Positions 19,452 through 27,140 of a stretch of 64,000 nucleotides of DNA are shown here, one piece after another. The stretch is from G963675935 sp963803125 (GTDB lineage: Bacteria; Planctomycetota; Planctomycetia; Pirellulales; Thermoguttaceae). The DNA lies in assembly GCA_963803125.1 (NCBI GenBank), contig CAWDLR010000003.1, forward strand, positions 1,302,001 through 1,366,000. The letters run 5' to 3'. The first letter of the stretch is position 1; each line of letters opens with the position of its first letter. Both the position numbers and the translations under genes were made by a program. The notes below the pieces were generated by a model. It did not search any database, had not been told where the DNA came from, and saw only the letters and a program-made list of their open reading frames with translations.

Positions 19452-19584
19452 CTTAACAGTTGCACCTACGTTGGGGTGGCAGTTGCACTGCCGCCCCTTT
19501 GAATCACCGCAAGACCGGGGTGGCAGTGCAACTGCCACCCCAACCGCTGCGACCGCCTCCCCCGCGCAACCATCTTAACAGTTG
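19448..19584. repeat. Palindrome pair flanked by a 15-bp direct repeat
   Basis: Two opposite copies of GGGGTGGCAGTTGCACTGCC (about 19473-19497 and 19517-19541) lie between two exact copies of CCATCTTAACAGTTG (19448-19462 and 19570-19584). The first copy abuts the araC-like start codon. The arrangement looks like a small non-autonomous insertion with target duplication in the divergent promoter region. Confidence 0.6.
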
Positions 19585-19655
19585 TCGGAAAATGACGGAA
19601 GAATGTCGCTCGAAGTCGTTGACCAACAACGCCTTTGGGTGGGAGAATTGACCCC

Positions 19656-20840
19656 ATGAACACACAAGCCCCCTCCCGCACGGAAACGATGCGCTCGCGC
19701 GAGCGCGTGCTCAAGGCGATCAACCATGAAATCCCCGATCGGGTGCCGATCGACCTGGGCGGCAACCAGACTGGCATTCACCGCTTCGCTTACGAGGCGT
19801 TGCTAGAGCATCTGGGCATCCGCGACGACGTGACGATCATGGACGCCGTGCAAGGTCTCGCCCGCCCGTGCGAAGCAGTCTTGCAGCGGTTCCACGTCGA
19901 TACCCGCTACATCGCCGCCCAGGGTCCGGAGAGTTTCAAGGGGGAGATCGAGCAGAACCGCCGCGACGGGCGGCTGTGGCACGATCTGCGCGACGAGTTC
20001 GGGGTGGTCTGGTCGATGCCCGACGACCATCCGTATTACATGGACATCTCCCATCATCCGTTGGCCAACGCCACGCTGGCCGACATCGCGAAGTTTCCGT
20101 TTCCCAAAGGTGACGACCCGACGCGATTCACCGGCCTGCGCGAGCGGGCTCTGAAAATTCGCAACGAAACGCCCTACGCGGTCATTAGCGGCATCTCCGG
20201 CGTCGTCTACGAGACCTGCTGGTATATGCGCGGGCTAGAGCGCTGGTTCATGGACCTCTTGACTGATGCGGAGTTCTGCGAGGCCCTGCTCGACCAGACG
20301 TTGAAGTTCTGGCTCGATTGGTTCCGGCTCTTCCTCGATGCGGTGGGCGACGTGGTCGACGTGATCATGATCGGCGATGACTTGGCGGGACAAAAGGGCC
20401 CGCTGTTTCGGCCGGAGATTTATCGCGCGATGGTCAAGCCGCGGCAGAAGCAGCTCGTACAGTACATCCGCTCGCGCACCAAGGCGAAGATCTGGTATCA
20501 CACCTGCGGCAACTGCAATGAGTACATCGCCGACTTGATCGACAACGGGGTCGATATTCTCAACCCGGTGCAGGTCAGCGCGAAGGACATGGATCCGGCG
20601 GCGTTGAAGTCGCGGTTCGGCGACAAGCTGGTCTTCTGGGGCGGCGGCATCGACGCCCAGCACGTGCTGCCGTCGGCCACGCCGGCAACGGTTCGCGAGC
20701 ACGTTCGCCGCAACGTCGCGGCGCTGATGCCCGGCGGCGGCTACGTCTTCAACAACGTGCACAACATCCAAGCCGGCGTGCCGCCGGAGAACATCGTGGC
20801 GTTGTTCGACGCGGCGTACGAGCTTGGCTTCTACAGGTAA
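19656..20840 (+). CDS. Uroporphyrinogen decarboxylase-family protein (methyltransferase type)
   Basis: 394 residues, starting at ATG 19656 with GGGAGAA nine bases upstream. UroD fold: RERVLKAINHEIPDRVPIDLGG at the N terminus, then IMIGDDLAGQKGPLFRPEIYRAMVKPRQKQLV, WYHTCGNCNEYIADLIDNGVDILNPVQ and VFWGGGIDAQHVLP. The H-x-C-G-N-C segment resembles the zinc or corrinoid-methyl handling site of MtaA/MtbA-type members rather than true HemE. Such genes are abundant in planctomycete sugar and methyl-ether degradation loci. It is divergent from an AraC regulator, which suggests co-regulation with the glycosidases. The substrate is unknown. Confidence 0.8.
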   Translation: MNTQAPSRTETMRSRERVLKAINHEIPDRVPIDLGGNQTGIHRFAYEALLEHLGIRDDVTIMDAVQGLARPCEAVLQRFHVDTRYIAAQGPESFKGEIEQNRRDGRLWHDLRDEFGVVWSMPDDHPYYMDISHHPLANATLADIAKFPFPKGDDPTRFTGLRERALKIRNETPYAVISGISGVVYETCWYMRGLERWFMDLLTDAEFCEALLDQTLKFWLDWFRLFLDAVGDVVDVIMIGDDLAGQKGPLFRPEIYRAMVKPRQKQLVQYIRSRTKAKIWYHTCGNCNEYIADLIDNGVDILNPVQVSAKDMDPAALKSRFGDKLVFWGGGIDAQHVLPSATPATVREHVRRNVAALMPGGGYVFNNVHNIQAGVPPENIVALFDAAYELGFYR

Positions 20841-20875
20841 TCGCCTGGACGATTTGCCTGGAAGAAACGGGCGAG

Positions 20876-20942
20876 GAACACTAATCTCCGCTGATTTCCA
20901 CTAATCTCCTGAATCAGTGTTAATCAGTGGTGATTAGTGTTC
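20876..20942. repeat. 67-bp palindromic repeat, copy 1
   Basis: Begins GAACACTAATCTCCGCTGAT and ends with the inverted complement GATTAGTGTTC. A second copy of identical length is at 24953-25019. It lies between the convergent UroD-like and purL genes and may terminate both. Confidence 0.8.
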
Positions 20943-20957
20943 CGATAGCCCGCAATC

Positions 20958-23900
20958 TCACCATCGCAGCGGCTTCTGCCAGGCTTCTTTCAGTTCCACG
21001 ACGCCGGCTGCTACCACAGTTGTCCCGTCGGCAACGATTTCCAACCGGCCGCCATCGGTCACTTCGCCGATCCGAGCATGCGGAACTCCGGCCAAGAGGG
21101 CCTCGAAGGCGTCGGCCCGTTCCGGCGGCACTTCGCAGAGGAAACGGGTGTTCGACTCGCTGAACAGCAGGGCAGAGATGGATAATGCACTGGACGATGA
21201 GCCGCCCTCACCCCCTGCCCCTCTCCCAAAGGGAGAGGGGAGAACCGGCATCTTTTCCAGCGAAATGCGAGCACCGACCCCGCCAGCGAAGGCCATCTCG
21301 GCTGCCGCGACGGCCAGGCCGCCTTCGCTCAGGTCGTGGCAGGCGCGGACGATTTCCGCGTGAATTGCCTTGTGAACTGCGGCAAACGTCTTCTTCGCGG
21401 CGGCGGCATCCACCTTCGGTACTTCGCCGCCGGAAAGGCCCTCGACCAAGGCGAAATGCGAGCCGCCCAGTTCGTCCTTCGTCAACCCGACGAGATACAG
21501 CAAATTGCCCGATGATTTTAGATCCATCGAAACGCAGCGGCCCACGTCGTCCACTTGACCCAACGCGCTAATCAGCAGCGAGGGCGGGATTGAGATGGGC
21601 TCCGCGGAAAAGGGGTCAGACCCCATTTGTGCGCAGCACCCTTCGGGCCGTTCCGGCAAATGGGGTCTGACCCCTTTTCCGCTCGGCCGGAACTCATTAT
21701 TGAGGCTGTCCTTTCCGCTAATAAACGGCGTGCCGAGCGCGGTGGCCACGTCGTAGCACGCCAGCGCGGCGTGGACCAGCGAGCCGAGCGTCTCGGGCCG
21801 GTCGGTGGTGCCCCAGCAAAAATTGTCGAGAATCGCGATCCGCGCCGGATCGGCCCCGACGGCCACGCAATTCCGCACTGCTTCGTCGATCGCGCTGGCC
21901 GCCATCCAATACGTGTCGAAATCGCCGTAGCGCGGGTTCATGCCGCAGGAGATGACGATGCCGCGGCGGCTGGTCAACACCGGCCGCAGCACCGCCGCGT
22001 CGCCGGGGCCGTCGTTTGCGATACCGACAAGCGGTTTCAGGACACTACCGCCCTGGACTTCGTGATCGTACTGGCGAATCACCCATTCCTTGCTGCAAAC
22101 GTTGAGCGAGGAAAGGATTCTCAGCAGGGAGTCGGTGTAATTGGAGTTGGCGGGAGCAGATTGCGAAGCCGCAAGCGGCGGCGTGTAAACTGCGTCGCGG
22201 ATTACCGGCGGGCGGCCGTCATGCAAGAACGCCATCGCCAAATCGGCCACCTGCTGGTCGTTGTATTTCAACACGAGCCGGCCGGTGGGAATGAACTGGC
22301 CGATCACCGTGGCCTCGACGCATTCGGAATCGCACAGGGCCTTCAATTCGTCCCATTTGTCGGGCGATACGGCGAAGACCATGCGTTCCTGGGCCTCGGA
22401 AATCCAGATTTCCGCGTAGCTGAGCCCCTCGTATTTCAGCGGGACGCGATCGAGCCAGACCTCGGCCCCGATCTTCTCGCCCATCTCGCCCACCGCGCTG
22501 GAAAACCCGCCGGCGCCGCAGTCGGTCACGGCGTGGTACAGACCGCGGTCGCGGGCGGCCAGCAGGACGTCGAGGACCATTTTCTCGGTGATGGCGTTGC
22601 CGATCTGCACGGCCCCGCCCGAAGTGGTTTCGCTGTGGCTGTTCAACTCGGCCGAGCTGAAGGTGGCCCCGTGGATGCCGTCGCGGCCGGTCCGCCCACC
22701 GACGGCCACGATCAGATCGTCTGGCCGGGGCTGCTTGAACGATTTGTCGCGGGGAATCAGTCCGATGTTGCCGCAGTAGACCAGGGGATTGCCGAGGTAG
22801 CGCGGATCGAAATAGACCGCGCCGTTGACCGTGGGAATGCCCATGCGGTTGCCGTAATCGCGCACCCCGGCCACCACGCCCTTCATTACCCGCCGCGGAT
22901 GCAGCACGCCCGGCGGCAGCGACTCGGCCGGCGTGTCGGGCGGGGCGAAGCAGAAAATGTCGGTGTTGCAGATCGGCTTGGCCCCCATGCCGGTGCCCAT
23001 CGGATCGCGGATCACGCCACCGATGCCGGTGTTCGCCCCGCCGTAGGGCTCCAGGGCCGAGGGGTGGTTGTGGGTCTCGACCTTGAAGACGACGTTGTAA
23101 TGCTCGTCGAAGCGGATCACGCCGGCGTTGTCTGAAAAGACGCTGACGCACCAGTCGTGCGGGCCGGCTTGGTGGCGAATCTTCTGCGTGGCGGCGAAGA
23201 TCGTCTCCTTGAGCATATTCTCGAATCGCCGCTCGCCCTCGGGCCCGCGATAGTGGATTCGGCCCGCCAGGGTCTTGTGGCTGCAATGCTCGCTCCAGGT
23301 CTGCGCGATCGTCTCCAACTCAACGTCGCTCGGATCGCGCTCCAGCGAGCGAAAATGGGCCTGGATGGTCTGCATTTCGACCAGCGAGAGATAAAGCTGC
23401 CCTTCGCGGGCGAGCTGTTCCAGGGCGGCATCGTCCATCGCGCGAATCGGCACGGTCACGAGTTGGAATTTGTAGGACGAACCCACCTGGAGATGGTCGA
23501 GCGTCAACGGGCCGACGATCACCTGCTCAATGGCGTCGTTGGCCAGGACTTTCGAGCAGAGCAGCGAGAGCCTGTCGTCCGGCAGATCACCGACGGCAAA
23601 CTTCTTGAGCGTACGGACGGCCTTTGCCTGCAAGCCGAGATCGGCGATGGCGGTCATTGCGCTTTGGGCCACGGGGTCCATTACGCCGGGCTTGGGCATG
23701 ACGTGAATCCACTGGACGCGGCCCTGGGGCAATTGGCTAAGCGCGATGTGGTCGAACCGAGTCAGCGCCTCGTGGCCGGCGGGAGCGGTGTTGTGCCATT
23801 CGACCACGCGGTCGCTCAGCAACTCGCCGGCGATGCGTGCGATCTGGTGGCCGTCGAGGTCACCTTGGATGAGGAATCCGCGAGCCGACGTTACGGCCAG

Positions 23901-23999
23901 TCCGGCAGCGATCCGTAATTCCCTGGCGGCGGCGGCCACTTCCGCGGCGCCAATATCCGGCTGCCCTTCGGCAGCGTAAATATCAACTTCCCAAAGCAT
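20958..23999 (-). CDS. purL: Phosphoribosylformylglycinamidine synthase, PurS-PurL-like fusion
   Basis: 1,013 residues. An N-terminal PurS-like ferredoxin fold (about 1-90 and onward) precedes two AIRS-type ATP-binding modules. The ATP/substrate blocks ETHNHPSALEPYGGANTGIGG, RDPMGTGMGAKPICNTDIFCF and DCGAGGFSSAVGEMGEKIGAEVW are intact. It makes FGAM from FGAR in purine synthesis; ammonia normally comes from a PurQ partner, which is not in this window. Two palindromic repeats are inserted in frame (21604-21681 and 21218-21240) and add non-family peptides. The 5' end overlaps tyrA by 17 bases. Confidence 0.9.
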   Translation of the reverse strand: MLWEVDIYAAEGQPDIGAAEVAAAARELRIAAGLAVTSARGFLIQGDLDGHQIARIAGELLSDRVVEWHNTAPAGHEALTRFDHIALSQLPQGRVQWIHVMPKPGVMDPVAQSAMTAIADLGLQAKAVRTLKKFAVGDLPDDRLSLLCSKVLANDAIEQVIVGPLTLDHLQVGSSYKFQLVTVPIRAMDDAALEQLAREGQLYLSLVEMQTIQAHFRSLERDPSDVELETIAQTWSEHCSHKTLAGRIHYRGPEGERRFENMLKETIFAATQKIRHQAGPHDWCVSVFSDNAGVIRFDEHYNVVFKVETHNHPSALEPYGGANTGIGGVIRDPMGTGMGAKPICNTDIFCFAPPDTPAESLPPGVLHPRRVMKGVVAGVRDYGNRMGIPTVNGAVYFDPRYLGNPLVYCGNIGLIPRDKSFKQPRPDDLIVAVGGRTGRDGIHGATFSSAELNSHSETTSGGAVQIGNAITEKMVLDVLLAARDRGLYHAVTDCGAGGFSSAVGEMGEKIGAEVWLDRVPLKYEGLSYAEIWISEAQERMVFAVSPDKWDELKALCDSECVEATVIGQFIPTGRLVLKYNDQQVADLAMAFLHDGRPPVIRDAVYTPPLAASQSAPANSNYTDSLLRILSSLNVCSKEWVIRQYDHEVQGGSVLKPLVGIANDGPGDAAVLRPVLTSRRGIVISCGMNPRYGDFDTYWMAASAIDEAVRNCVAVGADPARIAILDNFCWGTTDRPETLGSLVHAALACYDVATALGTPFISGKDSLNNEFRPSGKGVRPHLPERPEGCCAQMGSDPFSAEPISIPPSLLISALGQVDDVGRCVSMDLKSSGNLLYLVGLTKDELGGSHFALVEGLSGGEVPKVDAAAAKKTFAAVHKAIHAEIVRACHDLSEGGLAVAAAEMAFAGGVGARISLEKMPVLPSPFGRGAGGEGGSSSSALSISALLFSESNTRFLCEVPPERADAFEALLAGVPHARIGEVTDGGRLEIVADGTTVVAAGVVELKEAWQKPLRW
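21218..21240. repeat. In-frame CCCCTCTCCC hairpin repeat in purL
   Basis: CCCCTCTCCC AAA GGGAGAGGGG, preceded by CCCTCACCCCCTG. On the coding strand it reads LPSPFGRGAGGEGG and precedes a serine-rich linker. The same element, including its GGTGAGGG tail, occurs at 60407-60429 and 60478-60519 in an RND gene. Confidence 0.8.
21604..21681. repeat. In-frame AAAAGGGGTCAGACCCC palindrome in purL
   Basis: Arms GAAAAGGGGTCAGACCCCAT (about 21607-21626) and its inverted copy (about 21660-21679) surround a 30-base spacer. The translated insert covers roughly VRPHLPERPEGCCAQMGSDP. The arms share AAAAGGGGTCAGA with the element in PBP2 at 42406. Confidence 0.8.
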
Positions 24000-24828
24000 C
24001 GCGGTTCTTCTTCGCCAGGGTGAGAATGCGGGTCAATTCGGTTTCGTTGTTATCGCGGAGGGCGGCGTGCAGCAGGGCGAGGTTCGAGCCGTAACGCTCC
24101 AGGGCCGTGAGCACGTTATCGCGATTGAGCGTGAAAATCTGATGCCAAAGCGTCGGATCGCCGGCGGCTACGCGGGTCGTGTCCGACATGCCGGAACCGC
24201 AGAAGCGAAACAACTGCTCGGGCACGGTCATCGCCAGCGACACCGCCGCGGCGTGCGGCAAGTGGCTCACCACGGCCAAGGCCTGGTCGTGCTCCTCGGG
24301 CGTCATCTTGACCACCACCGAGCCGAGCGATTGCCAGAACTCGGAGAGCAGATCGAAATCCTCGGCCCGGGTGTTCTTCGTGGGGGTGAGAATGGCGACG
24401 CGGCCCTCGAACAGATCGGGCGCAGCGTTGGCCGGGCCGGCCTTTTCGCTGCCGGCGATCGGATGGCTGCCCAAGAAGCGGCAGGCGCGGGCCAGGCCGG
24501 TGTCGAGGGTCTCGACGATCGCCTGCTTCACGCTGCCCACGTCGGTCAGCAGCGCCCGCTCGGGGCAGTGGCTGGCCGCCTGGCGGACGTGCTCGACGAT
24601 GCGGCCGACGGGCGTGCAGACGACGACCAGTTCCGCCTCGGCCACCCCTTTGTTCAGATCGATCGTGGTGTGATTGACGGCGCCGTTGTGCCTGGCGACG
24701 CGAAGGCTGGCCTGCCGCCGCCCGATGCCGACCACGTTTTTTGCCAAGTTCCTCTGCCGCAACGCCAGGCCGATCGATGCCCCGATCAGCCCAACCCCCA
24801 CAATGGCGACGTTATCCCACTGTTTCAT
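23983..24828 (-). CDS. tyrA: Prephenate dehydrogenase
   Basis: 281 residues, a single-domain TyrA. The NAD-binding Rossmann motif VGVGLIGASIGLAL is at residues 10-23, VVCTPVGRI follows, and the family block GSHPIAGSEKAG is near residue 120. It converts prephenate to 4-hydroxyphenylpyruvate in tyrosine synthesis. There is no fused chorismate mutase or ACT domain, so allosteric control by tyrosine is not evident. The 3' end overlaps the purL start by 17 bases, implying a tyrA-purL transcription unit. Confidence 0.9.
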   Translation of the reverse strand: MKQWDNVAIVGVGLIGASIGLALRQRNLAKNVVGIGRRQASLRVARHNGAVNHTTIDLNKGVAEAELVVVCTPVGRIVEHVRQAASHCPERALLTDVGSVKQAIVETLDTGLARACRFLGSHPIAGSEKAGPANAAPDLFEGRVAILTPTKNTRAEDFDLLSEFWQSLGSVVVKMTPEEHDQALAVVSHLPHAAAVSLAMTVPEQLFRFCGSGMSDTTRVAAGDPTLWHQIFTLNRDNVLTALERYGSNLALLHAALRDNNETELTRILTLAKKNRDALGS

Positions 24829-24952
24829 GGCATTCTCGATCCGGGAAGCGATGGCGGTTGCCGATGCTGCGAATGAAAGAGCTTATTGTATCAAATCGCC
24901 GCCGGATGTTTAGCCCCGGCAGCGGCGCAAAACGCCGGGAAGCGCGTTCTCG

Positions 24953-25019
24953 GAACACTAATTTTCGCTGATTTCCGCTAATTTTCTCAATCAGTGTCAA
25001 TCAGTGGCGATTAGTGTTC
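24953..25019. repeat. 67-bp palindromic repeat, copy 2
   Basis: The same length and design as the copy at 20876-20942, with about ten substitutions. It lies upstream of the thioesterase and tyrA, between divergent genes. The two copies therefore bracket purL-tyrA. Confidence 0.8.
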
Positions 25020-25133
25020 TTCTCTCCGAAGGAACCAACTTGTTTCAGCGCGGGCCGTTGTGGCGTTGTGTCCCGGCTACATCAGACGTACGATGAGAAC
25101 CTGACCTTCACCTTTCCGCACGCGGCCGACACC

Positions 25134-25559
25134 ATGATCGAGCTCTTTGAGTATCCTCACACCGTCGGCGACGACGAGATCGACCAACAGGGGCGGGCAA
25201 ACAACGTCGTCTATGTCTCCTGGATGCAGGATGCCGCGATCGCCCATTCCGCCGCCCTCGGCTGGACGCCCGAGCGGTATCTACGGCTGGGCGTGGGCTG
25301 GGTGGCGCGGTCGCATTGGATCGAGTACTTGCAGCCGGCGATGGCCGGCGACGAGATCGTCGTGGAGACTCGCGTCTGCGACATGACAAAGGTCAAATCG
25401 AAGCGGCTGTATCGCATCCTGCGGCGTTCCGACGGCGAACTGCTCGCCAAGGCCGAGACCAATTGGGCCTTCATCGACTACGCCACCGGCAAGCCGACGC
25501 GGATTCCGCCGGAAATCGCCGCCGCGTTTCCCGTTGAAGTTGCCGGGCCGAAGCCGTAG
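25134..25559 (+). CDS. 4-hydroxybenzoyl-CoA thioesterase-like hotdog protein
   Basis: 141 residues, the normal length for a single hotdog domain. The start at 25134 is chosen because the family fold begins there (EYPHTVGDDEIDQQGRANNV), and the longer frame to 25014 runs through the repeat. The Asp in DEIDQQGRANNVVYVSWM fits the catalytic Asp of the 4-HBT/YbgC class. It probably hydrolyses short or aromatic acyl-CoA thioesters in the cytoplasm. The exact substrate is unknown. It is convergent with the next gene, six bases away. Confidence 0.8.
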   Translation: MIELFEYPHTVGDDEIDQQGRANNVVYVSWMQDAAIAHSAALGWTPERYLRLGVGWVARSHWIEYLQPAMAGDEIVVETRVCDMTKVKSKRLYRILRRSDGELLAKAETNWAFIDYATGKPTRIPPEIAAAFPVEVAGPKP

Positions 25560-25565
25560 CCGCAA

Positions 25566-27059
25566 TCAGCGTTTGGTAGCGGGGCCGGCGGGTGCGGCGC
25601 CCTTCGCGGCGCGCCAGTCGCCGTCGTGAAAAGAAATCAGAACGGCGGGGGCGCGGTAAGTCGTTCCAGGCGGCGCGTTGGCGAAATCGGCGAATGTGGC
25701 GACGACACCCACGGGTTCGCCCTTGAGTTCGTTGGGGCGAGGCCAGTTGCCGTCTTCGCGCACCGTGCCGGCATTGCTCGGCAGCAGTTCCAAGCGAACC
25801 ACCGGCCGCCTGGACTTGTCGACGGCGCTGAAGCGGACCGAACGGTTCAACTTCGGGGCAAACAGCTCCATCCACGACGCCGGTACGCCTTGCGGACATT
25901 CGTAGAACTGCTCAGGGCCCTGGTCGCCAAGCCAACTCATGTTGGTAAAGATGCGGAAGACGTCGTGGGCCGATGCCGCATCGGACGCAATCGGCAGCAC
26001 AAGTTGGGTGCCCTTCAACTGCTCACCGGTCTCTCCCACGCCTTGCACCCCGCCGATTAACGGGAAGAAGACCTCGCCGATTTGCAGCGGCGTGGCGTTG
26101 TCGACCGCAAGCGTGAACAGGACGCCCTCGTCCGTAACGGCAACACCCATCGTGACCGCAACGTCGTATTCTTCGCCAAGGTAATTGGCAAGCGGTTTGT
26201 TCCAGCAGAGCGTGAGTTTTTTCGCATCGGCCTTGTACGAGGAGAGTTTCTGCCGAACGCCCCAAACGTAATTCGCTTCGATGCCCTGCCAGGCCTCTTT
26301 GCCGGGGATTGGCAGCGTAAAGCGATAATTGTCGGCCAGCCGCGGCTCGCGAATCAACTCCAGGCCGCGGACCTTGTCGCGAATCCGCGAAATGGCCCCG
26401 TTCGAGCGATTCACTTCCACCAGACAGCGATCGTCTTCCAACTTCAGCGACGTTTGCGGAGCGAACGCCGGCAGTGCGGGCAGAGGATCGAACAACGGGG
26501 AGGAGACGGTCCGCACGTCGTCGATGCAAAGCATCGAATAGGTCGCCTCGTCGGCGTTATCGACCGCTTCGACATAGACGGTTTGGCCGACGTAGCCCGC
26601 GCCCGAGAGCATCGCCGGCACGAAGATCGTGGTGTTCGGGGCCCAAACGCGGTCGATTTCTTTGCCGTCGGCCCGATTCAACGTCACGTAATTCCACCTC
26701 CGCGGTCTGCCGCTGCCGTACATCGAATCCCAACCGGCGATCCACAACTGCACGCCGTTCTTATCGAGTATAAATGGGTTCGATCTCAGTCTGCCGACGG
26801 CGCGCTCTCCCTTGCCGCCACTCCAGGCCCAGCATTTTCCCTGCCAGCCGGAGTAATAGCCGCGGGAATCGCGGGCGATCACCCAATTCGGGTCGGCCTT
26901 CCAGCCGCGGAAATCGCCCGACTCGAACCCGCCGTTGACGATCTGGGCGGCAGTGCCAGCCTGTGCAGCCGTGCTGGGAACACGCCTGGGCAAGTTCCCC
27001 CTCGTTCCCACGCTCTGCGTGGGAACGCCGCGTTCGCGAGGCTCCGCGTCGCCCGACAT
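25566..27059 (-). CDS. DUF6259-related carbohydrate protein lacking the catalytic barrel
   Basis: Up to 497 residues. A jelly-roll carbohydrate-binding-like domain (NGGFESGDFRGWKADPNWV, about residues 42-180) is followed by a beta-sandwich. That sandwich matches the N-terminal half of the adjacent 703-residue protein (DDRCLVEVNRSNGAISRIRDK versus NDRCLVEVRQDNGAVTRLLDK). It ends right after a DGDWRAA motif, where the neighbour continues into its TIM barrel. The first 40 residues come from palindromic repeat DNA, so the true start and any signal peptide are unclear. It may be a carbohydrate-binding partner or a truncated copy. Confidence 0.6.
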   Translation of the reverse strand: MSGDAEPRERGVPTQSVGTRGNLPRRVPSTAAQAGTAAQIVNGGFESGDFRGWKADPNWVIARDSRGYYSGWQGKCWAWSGGKGERAVGRLRSNPFILDKNGVQLWIAGWDSMYGSGRPRRWNYVTLNRADGKEIDRVWAPNTTIFVPAMLSGAGYVGQTVYVEAVDNADEATYSMLCIDDVRTVSSPLFDPLPALPAFAPQTSLKLEDDRCLVEVNRSNGAISRIRDKVRGLELIREPRLADNYRFTLPIPGKEAWQGIEANYVWGVRQKLSSYKADAKKLTLCWNKPLANYLGEEYDVAVTMGVAVTDEGVLFTLAVDNATPLQIGEVFFPLIGGVQGVGETGEQLKGTQLVLPIASDAASAHDVFRIFTNMSWLGDQGPEQFYECPQGVPASWMELFAPKLNRSVRFSAVDKSRRPVVRLELLPSNAGTVREDGNWPRPNELKGEPVGVVATFADFANAPPGTTYRAPAVLISFHDGDWRAAKGAAPAGPATKR

Positions 27060-27106
27060 GACACGCGCCGCCGGGACGAGGCGGTTCCCACGCAGAGCGT
27101 GGGAAC
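27004..27106. repeat. Two GTTCCCACGC palindromes
   Basis: GTTCCCACGCTCTGCGTGGGAAC at 27004-27026 and GTTCCCACGCAGAGCGTGGGAAC at 27084-27106. Both are perfect or nearly perfect palindromes. They lie at the junction of the two DUF6259-type genes. The first is inside the predicted 5' end of the downstream gene. Confidence 0.8.
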
Positions 27107-27140
27107 CAGGGAAGTCGTCTGTGCTGCACGCGATTTCGGG

